Below the pieces are notes generated by a model. That model saw only the letters and a program-made list of their open reading frames with translations, had not been told where the DNA came from and searched no databases. The position numbers and the translations under genes are program-made. Positions 8,001 through 13,849 of a DNA stretch of 16,011 bases are shown here, in pieces. Numbering within the stretch: the first letter of the stretch is position 1; the number at the start of each line of letters is the position of its first letter. This stretch comes from Clostridiales bacterium (lineage in GTDB: Bacteria; Bacillota; Clostridia; Christensenellales; Aristaeellaceae): positions 1-16,011 of the forward strand of contig SFNY01000054.1 of NCBI GenBank assembly GCA_004554085.1, written 5' to 3'.

Positions 8001-8378
8001 CACGAAGATCTCCAGCTGCCGCGCGCAGCGGTCGGCAAAGCCCCGGCGGCGGTCGGCGTTGCGGTAGACGGTCAGCTCCCCGGCGCTGCGGATCGCACGG
8101 CGCACCAGCATCACCCGGCCGCGCTCGTCCACCCGCACGCCGTCGGGATGGCCCGCAGCCTCGAACACCAGCGCGCACAGCCTCGCGGGGCTGAGCACCC
8201 GCAGCCGGAAGGAGCCCGGCAGCTTCAATTCGCGCAGCAGCAGACGCTCGGTCAGCAGCGTGAGCTGCTTCGGCACCACGATGTACTGGGTCTCGCCCTC
8301 CGCATCCAGCGCCGCGCCGACCCGCGCAACCAGCGCGCCGGAGAGCAGGCGGTTCTCCCCCGTGTGCACCTTCAGCAT
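5076..8378 (-). CDS. addB: AddB-type ATP-dependent nuclease subunit
   Basis: Partner subunit of the AddAB helicase-nuclease, which resects double-strand breaks for RecA loading. The protein has 1100 residues, near the usual 1100-1170. The C-terminal RecB-type nuclease is clear: GRIDR with Asp895 and VIDFK with Asp910/Lys912. The Fe-S staple is also present: Cys759 in FAGCPFSYF and Cys1059, Cys1062, Cys1068 in CTYCDYRPAC, spaced as in B. subtilis AddB. The N-terminus, where a Walker A GxxGxGK(S/T) is expected, reads HTGENRLLSG, so its ATP site seems lost, as in RexB-like proteins. ATG 8376-8378 is chosen because AGGAGG (plus 8388-8393) is 9 bases upstream; an upstream in-frame start (8432) lacks this support. 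No addA is adjacent. It is probably cotranscribed with the membrane protein gene upstream. Confidence 0.9.
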   Translation of the reverse strand: MLKVHTGENRLLSGALVARVGAALDAEGETQYIVVPKQLTLLTERLLLRELKLPGSFRLRVLSPARLCALVFEAAGHPDGVRVDERGRVMLVRRAIRSAGELTVYRNADRRRGFADRCARQLEIFVQGRITPQMLRDCAGRSAGMTRMKLTDLATIYEEYLSLMGGRYQDGESELIEAALRLRSAAFLREGHFWFFGFDLIPPTLMQLIAGVAAQAAGAELFYPVANDPSARDSNCCDPLLDALARMRDACEMQGVAMERDALPEEAHPCGEIGRLARELYADRVEPLAREPEHIHMSYARDVREECMLAAATARKLAMQGMRYGDMQLLCADLDGYRQALIEAFQIYEVPLFLDNSRPVSRMATAECLLTALQLIEKNFRREDVFTLTRTGYMDLTRDEADRLANYAIRRGVDGGRWLRPFTRGVDAEIAELEPLRKRLMEPLAKLKAELKAAKDLKGQLAALFGFLTEVRAYEKSLELQQELIDKGMREAAGTLSQAWNRIIGALDQMAALMGEGKLSLRELKQTLTESLDAAVVKPLPQSGDAVYAQSMNRMLMQRAGALFVLGLSDGKTSGEEGLLTEAQRQAVSKQTKAYLGPDERSEALLRRFYLKAALGMATGEVWFSCALRGSDGSAQRPGMTMELVRGIFPGLRPIGSVSGDAQLDRLLATSPRAAASLAARAIAEGRDGGTAREVDLSAAAALREAGRELPEARNRMERLEGMLRSNEGRESIDPAAARSLYGRLQSQSITRLERFAGCPFSYFTAYGLRPDRVEPFELDRRQMGTFLHEAVYEFLRVCGSELNGMDAAQAEARMGRIADVLLESMRTGTPMEDSASVRAESRSLRATACRCARVLAEQMQGSAFRTEQLERSFGREDGPARLQVGDTILEGRIDRVDGWAAGNSLRVIDFKLGGKPLNLAGAYHGLQLQLPVYLGAALKQRNARSAGVYYFALDEGVVNTQSTDPRQVEEERARSFRMSGLLPEDPELLAAQTPNPERVFQARMTRENKLYSNVPCADDKNFERLIRHVLRKARSQIDAIRGGEAAVRPASFDGWTPCTYCDYRPACLFDPKIDAKRQRRMKNMKWNEVFDQIALEDEN

Positions 8379-8403
8379 GCCAAAGCACCTCCTCTGTAAA
8401 GCA

Positions 8404-8426
8404 TGCGGGGAACGACGCTCCCCGCA
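8404..8426. repeat. REP-like G-run/C-run hairpin between the membrane protein gene and addB
   Basis: TGCGGGGA (8404-8411) pairs with TCCCCGCA (8419-8426) around seven bases. It fills most of the 66-base gap between the two minus-strand genes and lies 10 bases from the addB ribosome binding site. No T-run follows on the minus strand. It could trim readthrough or protect mRNA ends, and it resembles the palindrome at 3330-3355. Confidence 0.6.
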
Positions 8427-8444
8427 AGACATTTCATATGCAGA

Positions 8445-9029
8445 TCAAAAGATCGAAATCGCGCCCAGACTCACGCCCAGCGTGATGGCGCAGGCGGTGA
8501 AGTTGCCCAGCAGGATGACGATGGCCGACTTGAGCCGGGGCATTTCAAACAGCGTTGCGATGGCGCTGCCCGTCCAGCAGCCGGTGCCCGGCAGCGGAAG
8601 CGCCACGAAGATGTACAGGCCGAGCAGCTCGATGGTCTCCTGGGAGACCTTGTCCTGGAGCCAGCCACGAATTCCGCTGCCCTTTTTGGCGTGCATGCGC
8701 TCCTTCTTGCGCGCGCTGCGCTTCTCCAGCCAGGCGGCGAACCTGCGCACCGGCTTGATGGGCAGGGTGTAGAACCAGTCCAGCACAGGGCGCAGCAGCA
8801 GCAGGATGAAGGGCATGGGGATCGTGGAGCATACCGCTGCCAGCAGGTAGGCGAACAGCGGCGGCATGCCCAGCGCCAGCATCACCGGCACCGCGTAGCG
8901 GCCCTCGTAGGTGGGCACCATGCTCAACAGCGCGGTGCTGAGCACCTTGGCCATGTTTTCCGATACGACGAAGCTGTTCTCAGCGGCCGACAGCAGGCGC
9001 AGGCCGCCCAGGGAAAGCCGATTCAGCAT
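8445..9029 (-). CDS. COG2426-type small multidrug export family membrane protein
   Basis: A 194-residue membrane protein whose best landmark is PLPGTGCWTG (145-154), typical of the putative small multi-drug export family (PF06695, COG2426). Hydrophobic segments lie near residues 27-39, 46-79 (probably two) and 135-192 (two), with a very basic loop at about 93-122. Despite the family name, the transported substrate is not established. The start ATG 9027-9029 has GGAGG (plus 9036-9040) 6 bases upstream; an upstream in-frame start at 9098 lies in the leader and is unlikely. A promoter is visible at 9087-9115. The gene precedes addB on the same strand, which looks positional rather than functional. 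Confidence 0.8.
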   Translation of the reverse strand: MLNRLSLGGLRLLSAAENSFVVSENMAKVLSTALLSMVPTYEGRYAVPVMLALGMPPLFAYLLAAVCSTIPMPFILLLLRPVLDWFYTLPIKPVRRFAAWLEKRSARKKERMHAKKGSGIRGWLQDKVSQETIELLGLYIFVALPLPGTGCWTGSAIATLFEMPRLKSAIVILLGNFTACAITLGVSLGAISIF

Positions 9030-9086
9030 ATTGAACCTCCAAAATTTCATTCTTCGATCTCTAAAATCGCATTTCTCTTCAATTAT

Positions 9087-9115
9087 ATAATAGCACACCC
9101 GGCTTCATGAATCAA
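9087..9115 (-). promoter_or_regulatory. Promoter of the COG2426-type gene
   Basis: On the minus strand TTGATT (plus 9110-9115) and TATTAT (plus 9087-9092) are 17 bases apart; an overlapping TATAAT (plus 9082-9087) is an alternative -10. Transcription would run through the membrane protein gene and probably addB. Confidence 0.6.
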
Positions 9116-9156
9116 TCTCTGGTTTCCAATGCCCAGCTGTTTTCATGCCGCTTTGC

Positions 9157-9184
9157 TTGAAATGTCACAATTCACTGCTACAAT
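9157..9184 (+). promoter_or_regulatory. Promoter of the HAD-thymidylate kinase gene
   Basis: TTGAAA (9157-9162) and TACAAT (9179-9184) are 16 bases apart, and a TGC directly before the -10 makes an extended -10. Transcription would start near 9191, about 38 bases before the TTG start codon. It faces away from the promoter at 9087-9115, making a compact divergent pair. Confidence 0.65.
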
Positions 9185-9228
9185 GGAACATGGACAAGCT
9201 TACGATAGATAAGATGGGGCTGATATAA

Positions 9229-10500
9229 TTGTTGAAATACAGTACGATCCTCTTTGACCTGGACGGCACCCTGACGGAGTCCGGCATCGGCATCACCCGC
9301 AGCGTGGCATATGCCTACGAAAAGCTGGGCCTGCCCGTGCCGGAGCAGGCGGTGCTGGACCGCTTCGTGGGACCTCCGCTGGTGGCGGCGTTCATGGAGT
9401 ATGCCGGACTGAGCGAAAAGGAAGCGCGCCACGCCGCAGACGTGTACCGGGAGCGCTTCTCCCAGATCGGCTGGCGGGAGAACCGGCTCTACACCGGCGT
9501 CGCGCCGCTGCTAAAGGAATTGAAGGCGCAGGGCTGCTACCTGGGCATCGCCAGCGGCAAGCCGGAGATCTTCGTGCGCCGCATCGCGGACCACTTCGGC
9601 TTTGCGCAGTACTTTGACGCCATCGTGGGCATCCACATGGAGACCACCCACGCGGACAAGCACGAGCTGATCACCGAGGCCCTGAACGGCCGCAGCATTG
9701 CGGGCGCTGCGATGGTGGGCGACCGCAAGTTCGACATGGCCGCCGCCCGGGACATGGGCCTGCGCGCCATCGGCGTGAGTTACGGCTACGGCTCCCGCGA
9801 GGAGCTTGCCGCATCCGGCGCGGACGAGATCGCGGACAGCGTTTCTGAGCTGCGCGAGATCCTGCTGCCGGGCGTGCCCGTTTCTCCGGGGCGCTTCATC
9901 AGCTTCGAGGGCGCGGACGGCTGCGGCAAGAGTACCCAGATGCACCTGCTGGCCGAGCGCCTGCGCGAGCGCGGCTACGACGTGCTCTGCACCCGGGAGC
10001 CCGGCGGCTGCGAGATCTCCGAGCGCATCCGCGAGCTGGTGCTGGACATCCGCCACAGGGGCATGTCCTCCGAGTGCGAGGCCCTGCTCTACGCCGCATC
10101 CCGCGCGGAGCACGTGCGTCAGGTGCTGCTTCCGGCGGTAAAGAAAGGCAAAATTGTGCTCTGCGATCGATTTTTGGATTCAAGTTTCGCATATCAGGCC
10201 CGTGGGCGTGAACTTGGAGACGATTTTATACGTCAAATAAACGCACCGGCAAGGGCGATCACCCCCGACCGCACGCTGCTGTTCGTGGGGGATCGGGAGG
10301 CCGTATCGCGGCGGCTGCGCTCGGGAACGCAGCTCGACCGCATCGAGGTGGAGGGCGACAGCTTCGTCCGCCGCGTCTATGAGGCCTACGAGGAGATTCA
10401 CGCCGCCGAGCCGGAGCGCGTGCACATCATCGATTCCAACCGAACGATTGAAGAAATCTTCGCGGACGTGTGCGCCGACGTCGACGGCCTGATCGGCTGA
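9229..10500 (+). CDS. tmk: HAD phosphatase-thymidylate kinase fusion
   Basis: One 423-residue frame joins two enzymes. Residues 1-210 are a haloacid-dehalogenase phosphatase of the phosphoglycolate phosphatase/nucleotidase type: nucleophile Asp10 and Asp12 in FDLDGTL, Ser109 in ASGK, Lys144, and Asp165/Asp169 in GDRKFD. Residues 222-423 are thymidylate kinase (dTMP to dTDP): P-loop GADGCGKS at 228-235, TREPGG at 255-260, and Asp313-Arg314 in the DRFLDSS block. The HAD substrate is unknown; a nucleoside monophosphate is a reasonable guess. The start must be TTG (9229 or 9232), because an in-frame TAA sits at 9226-9228 and the Shine-Dalgarno is only GGGG (9216-9219). All catalytic motifs of both halves look intact. 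The next gene follows 36 bases later, probably in one operon. Confidence 0.93.
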   Translation: MLKYSTILFDLDGTLTESGIGITRSVAYAYEKLGLPVPEQAVLDRFVGPPLVAAFMEYAGLSEKEARHAADVYRERFSQIGWRENRLYTGVAPLLKELKAQGCYLGIASGKPEIFVRRIADHFGFAQYFDAIVGIHMETTHADKHELITEALNGRSIAGAAMVGDRKFDMAAARDMGLRAIGVSYGYGSREELAASGADEIADSVSELREILLPGVPVSPGRFISFEGADGCGKSTQMHLLAERLRERGYDVLCTREPGGCEISERIRELVLDIRHRGMSSECEALLYAASRAEHVRQVLLPAVKKGKIVLCDRFLDSSFAYQARGRELGDDFIRQINAPARAITPDRTLLFVGDREAVSRRLRSGTQLDRIEVEGDSFVRRVYEAYEEIHAAEPERVHIIDSNRTIEEIFADVCADVDGLIG

Positions 10501-10536
10501 TCCCACCCCTGACTTCCCGCCAAAGGAGTTGAAAAT

Positions 10537-13500
10537 ATGGCATACGAAAATCTGTGCATGTACTGCTTTCAGGATCTGAACGGCGAGAGCATCTGCCCGC
10601 ACTGCGGCAAGGACGCCCGCGCCGCGGTTCCGCAGATCCAGATGCTGCCGGGCAGCCTGGTGTACCACGACCGCTTTCTGGTGGGCCGCGCGCTGGGCCA
10701 GGATTCGGGCGGCATCGTGTACACTGCGCTGGACACCAAGCGCGGCGGCGTCATCCGCATCCGCGAATACCTGCCCCGCAACTGCGCCGAGCGCCTGAAC
10801 GACGGCACGGTCGTGCCCGTCGCCGGCATGGAGGACGCCTTCGAGGCCGGCATGAAAAAGCTGCGCGCCAGCGTGGAGAGCGTGGAGGATCCCAAGAAGC
10901 GCCACTTCTACTTTGAAGAAAACGGCACGGCTTACATCGCGCAGCGCAAGAACGGCGCGAGCGCATCCGCAGCGGACGGCGGCGACATGGACGACGCAGA
11001 CGACGAGGCCGATCATCGCAAAAAGATCGCGCTCTACATCTGCATCGCGGCCGCCGTGGTGCTGGTGATCGCGCTGGGTCTGGTGCTGTTCCTCAACTCC
11101 ATGAGCGACCCGGACGACGTGACGCTGGACAATCCGCTCACCACCGTGGCTGCCGACACCACCTGGATGCCGCTGGCCACGCCCACCCCCACGCCCTACG
11201 CCACCGCGACCTTCGCGGCGCTGGTGGATCCGGAGCTTTCGTGGATGGACTACACCTACGACGGCGACGTGGAGAAGGAGTACAACCAGCAGCAGCAACA
11301 GGCCGCCTCCCCCACGAAGATGCCCACCATCATCACCGAGGAGAAGCACGACACCATCAGTGGCTCCTCCAGCTCCACCGACATCACCACCCTGCAAAAG
11401 AAGCTGGTGCAATTGGGCTGGCTGAGCAGTTCCAACGTGACCAGCAGGTACGATTCCGCCACCAAGCAGGCCGTGAAGGACTTCCAGGCCTACGTCAACG
11501 AGCACTGCTCCCCGGCGACCAAGCTGGCCGTGGACGGCATTGCGGGCCAGAAGACCCTGCAGTGGCTGTACAATTCCTCGGTCTCGCTGACCAAGCCCAC
11601 GCCCACGCCGAAGCCGCTGGTGACCGCAGCTCCCGACAAGGGCATCATCAACGCAGGCTCCTCCAAGACCCTGATCCGCGGCCTTCAGCAGCAGCTGATC
11701 GCGCTGGGCCTGCTGCCCGAGGGCAGCGCCGACGGCATCTTCGGCTCCAGCACCATCACCGCGGTGAAGAACTTCCAGATCCGCGTCAACCAGCTCCAGG
11801 GCTACAATGCCCTGAACGTGGACGGCGTGGTGGACGAGCTGACCCAGTCCTACCTGGACTACTACGTCGACTGGTGGCTCGAGCAGCAGGTGGCGACGCC
11901 CACCCCCAAGCCCATGAACACCTCGACCCCCAAGCCCACCGCGACGGCTACCCCCAAGCCCATGAACACCCCCGGAAGCAGCGGCACCATCAACAGCTCC
12001 TCCTCCAAGGCGGAGATCACCGAGATGCAGGAGCTGCTGGAAAAGGTCGGCCTGCTCAGGAGCAGCGACGTGGACGGCAAGTACGGCAGCGGCACTGCCA
12101 CCGCAGTCAAGAACTTCCAGAAGTTCGTCAACAACAACACCGGCGCGGATACGCTGGCCGTCACCGGCGAGTGCGACCTGCTGACCCAGCAGTACCTGCG
12201 CTACTGCGTGGAGAAGGGCATCAAGGTTGAAGGCGCAACCGCAGCCCCCACCGCCGTGCCCACCGCTGCGCCGACCGCAGTTCCCACCGCAGCTCCCACC
12301 GCCGAGCCCACCGTGCCTCCCGAGGAGGATCCGGATTACAGCGAGGGCGACGTCATCGTCGACGCAGACTCCCCCAAGGAGTCCATCCGCTACGTGCAGG
12401 AGATGCTCGCCAGCGTCGGCCTGCTCAGGAGCAGCGACGTGGACGGCAAGTACGGCAACAAGACCATCAACGCCGTCATCCTCTTCCAGCAGTGGGTCAA
12501 CCAGGAGAAGGGCAGTCAGGTGCTGGAGGTCAGCGGCGTGTGCGACGCGCTGACGCTGCAATACCTGGAGTACTGCTCCGACAAGGGCTACGACATTGGC
12601 GGCGCGAACGCCACCGAGGTTCCCACCCAGGTTCCGACCCAGGTTCCCACGCAGGTTCCCACCCAGGTTCCCACCGAAGCGCCCAGCGTCGGCACTGTGA
12701 CCAGCTTCCACATCGCTGTGGACGGCATGCTCAGCGACGGCAGCCCCATTGAGGTTCCCGAGGGCGGCAAGGTTACCGTCCAGTGGGCAGCGGACGGCGA
12801 GGTGGAGAGCTACTACGTCTACCTCTACGACGGCGACAACAATCTCATCAACAGCGCGGATGCGGTACACAACACCGAGATGACCGTCAGCAGCAAGACC
12901 ATGAACCCCGGCGTGATCTACTCCCTGCACGTGGGCGCAATGCCCGTAAACGGCGGCAAGGAGGACGTTGTCTGGCAGACGGTGCAGCTGATCCGCCCGG
13001 TTGCGGCGACCGCTGAACCCACCGTCGAACCCACCGCAGAACCCACCCGCGCGCCCAGCGTCTCAAAGCCCGTGCTCAACATCGGCTCCTCGGTCTACCA
13101 GGAGAACGGCGTGACCTACGTCAGCGGCGAGACCATCATCTTCAGCTGGACCGCCGACGGCGACGTGGACCACTACATCGCCACCCTGCGCTACGAGGAC
13201 GGCACCAGCTACTCCCTCGGCTCCACCCACGACACCAGCCAGACCGTGAGCACGGATTACCTGCGCAACCTGAAGCCCGCCGGCATGTGGCGGCTGGAGA
13301 TCGGCGCGGTGGCAAGCGGTGCAAGCGACGAGGACGCGGTGTGGAACACCCTGACCTTCGGCATCCCCGGCACGGCAGCTCCCGAGGAGCCGGATGAACC
13401 CGACGAGACGGAAGCGCCCACCGATCCCGGCAGCGAGAAGATCACCTACATCGACGCTGCCAGCGACCCGAACGACATTCAGACCATGCAGATGGCGCTG

Positions 13501-13704
13501 TACAAGTACGGCCTGATCAACACCGACACCGCCGAGCCCGGCATGCTGGATACCGCCACGCTGGAGGCCGTCGCCGCCTTCCAGATGAAGGTCAACGAGC
13601 TCTACGGCGCGGAGCTGTACGTGATCGATCCCACGACGGACGCATTTGTGGATGAGGCGACGCTGAACCTGCTCTTGTATCAGGAGCTGAATCTGAACCC
13701 GTAA
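10537..13704 (+). CDS. Zinc ribbon-pseudokinase-TM protein with five peptidoglycan-binding-type repeats
   Basis: A 1055-residue single-pass protein with no named family as a whole. Residues 1-25: zinc ribbon, Cys7, 10, 20, 23. Residues 38-140 resemble the N-lobe of clostridial Ser/Thr kinases (LVGRALGQ, IRIREYLP, ENGTAYIA). However, the glycine loop has lost a Gly (Asp56), the VAIK lysine is Arg76, and the C-lobe with HRD and DFG is missing. An acidic linker (149-158) and HRKK precede a transmembrane helix (164-186), so the rest should be outside. The outside part has peptidoglycan-binding_1-type repeats at about 274-350, 370-446, 485-561, 607-684 and 970-1055, and two related Fn3-like domains at 721-821 and 844-945. 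These are joined by Thr/Pro/Ala linkers. AAAGGAG (10522-10528) precedes ATG 10537. A wall-sensing or anchoring role is inferred. It is downstream of the tmk fusion, and a terminator follows. Confidence 0.85.
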   Translation: MAYENLCMYCFQDLNGESICPHCGKDARAAVPQIQMLPGSLVYHDRFLVGRALGQDSGGIVYTALDTKRGGVIRIREYLPRNCAERLNDGTVVPVAGMEDAFEAGMKKLRASVESVEDPKKRHFYFEENGTAYIAQRKNGASASAADGGDMDDADDEADHRKKIALYICIAAAVVLVIALGLVLFLNSMSDPDDVTLDNPLTTVAADTTWMPLATPTPTPYATATFAALVDPELSWMDYTYDGDVEKEYNQQQQQAASPTKMPTIITEEKHDTISGSSSSTDITTLQKKLVQLGWLSSSNVTSRYDSATKQAVKDFQAYVNEHCSPATKLAVDGIAGQKTLQWLYNSSVSLTKPTPTPKPLVTAAPDKGIINAGSSKTLIRGLQQQLIALGLLPEGSADGIFGSSTITAVKNFQIRVNQLQGYNALNVDGVVDELTQSYLDYYVDWWLEQQVATPTPKPMNTSTPKPTATATPKPMNTPGSSGTINSSSSKAEITEMQELLEKVGLLRSSDVDGKYGSGTATAVKNFQKFVNNNTGADTLAVTGECDLLTQQYLRYCVEKGIKVEGATAAPTAVPTAAPTAVPTAAPTAEPTVPPEEDPDYSEGDVIVDADSPKESIRYVQEMLASVGLLRSSDVDGKYGNKTINAVILFQQWVNQEKGSQVLEVSGVCDALTLQYLEYCSDKGYDIGGANATEVPTQVPTQVPTQVPTQVPTEAPSVGTVTSFHIAVDGMLSDGSPIEVPEGGKVTVQWAADGEVESYYVYLYDGDNNLINSADAVHNTEMTVSSKTMNPGVIYSLHVGAMPVNGGKEDVVWQTVQLIRPVAATAEPTVEPTAEPTRAPSVSKPVLNIGSSVYQENGVTYVSGETIIFSWTADGDVDHYIATLRYEDGTSYSLGSTHDTSQTVSTDYLRNLKPAGMWRLEIGAVASGASDEDAVWNTLTFGIPGTAAPEEPDEPDETEAPTDPGSEKITYIDAASDPNDIQTMQMALYKYGLINTDTAEPGMLDTATLEAVAAFQMKVNELYGAELYVIDPTTDAFVDEATLNLLLYQELNLNP
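11902..11970 (+). repeat. Direct repeat in a Thr/Pro linker
   Basis: Two identical 21-base copies, 11902-11922 and 11950-11970, encode TPKPMNT within the linker between the second and third peptidoglycan-binding-type repeats. They are in frame, 48 bases apart start to start, so gain or loss of a copy would keep the reading frame. Confidence 0.8.
12046..12457 (+). repeat. 43-base identical direct repeats in domains three and four
   Basis: Bases 12046-12088 and 12415-12457 are identical and encode the VGLLRSSDVDGKYG stretch in the third and fourth peptidoglycan-binding-type domains. The offset of 369 bases equals 123 codons. Identity at synonymous positions points to recent duplication or gene conversion inside the gene. 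Confidence 0.85.
12241..12312 (+). repeat. Six 12-base linker units (AAPT/AVPT/AEPT)
   Basis: Six imperfect 12-base units encode residues 569-592, alternating AAPT and AVPT and ending AEPT, between the third and fourth peptidoglycan-binding-type domains. They form an extended, probably unstructured spacer outside the membrane. Confidence 0.8.
12619..12678 (+). repeat. Five 12-base linker units (VPTQ)
   Basis: Five near-identical 12-base units encode VPTQ four times and then VPTE (residues 695-714), between the fourth peptidoglycan-binding-type domain and the first Fn3-like domain. The high base identity makes this a likely site of length variation between strains. Confidence 0.85.
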
Positions 13705-13733
13705 TTTCCACAAAATAATTCTTCAAAATCCTA

Positions 13734-13776
13734 CGGGCCGGGAAGGATTTCAATCCTCCCGGCCCGAACTTTTAAT
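13734..13776 (+). terminator. Terminator after the pseudokinase gene
   Basis: CGGGCCGGGA (13734-13743) pairs with TCCCGGCCCG (13757-13766), and the stem continues past a bulged A as GGAT/ATCC around a TTCA loop. AACTTTTAAT follows. The stem is very strong and the T-run modest. It ends the likely tmk-pseudokinase operon and isolates the hydrogenase gene. Confidence 0.8.
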
Positions 13777-13800
13777 AAGTACAAATCACGTTCAGACGAC

Positions 13801-13826
13801 CCCCATGTGCAGCCGCATGGGGTTTT
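13801..13826 (+). promoter_or_regulatory. Terminator-like hairpin in the hydrogenase leader
   Basis: CCCCATGTG (13801-13809) pairs with CGCATGGGG (13814-13822, one G-U pair) around CAGC, followed by TTTT (13823-13826). It lies only 7 bases before the AAGGAGG of the hydrogenase. It may be a second terminator for the upstream operon or an attenuator for the hydrogenase; I saw no clear competing antiterminator stem. Confidence 0.55.
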
Positions 13827-13849
13827 CACGATTAAGGAGGAGTTGCAAC

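Noticed and set aside
8433..9098. Longer N-termini for addB (from 8432) and the membrane protein (from 9098)
   Set aside because: The shorter starts have AGGAGG or GGAGG at good spacing, and the extensions cover leader DNA with a hairpin or promoter-adjacent A+T-rich sequence.
12241..12678. CRISPR-like short repeats
   Set aside because: The repeats are in-frame 12-base linker units without unique spacers, inside a long coding region.
10180..12930. 916-codon minus-strand frame opposite the tmk fusion and wall-binding protein
   Set aside because: The product is Gly/Val/His-rich low-complexity sequence with no recognisable domain, and it overlaps two well-supported genes. It is an antisense by-product of composition.
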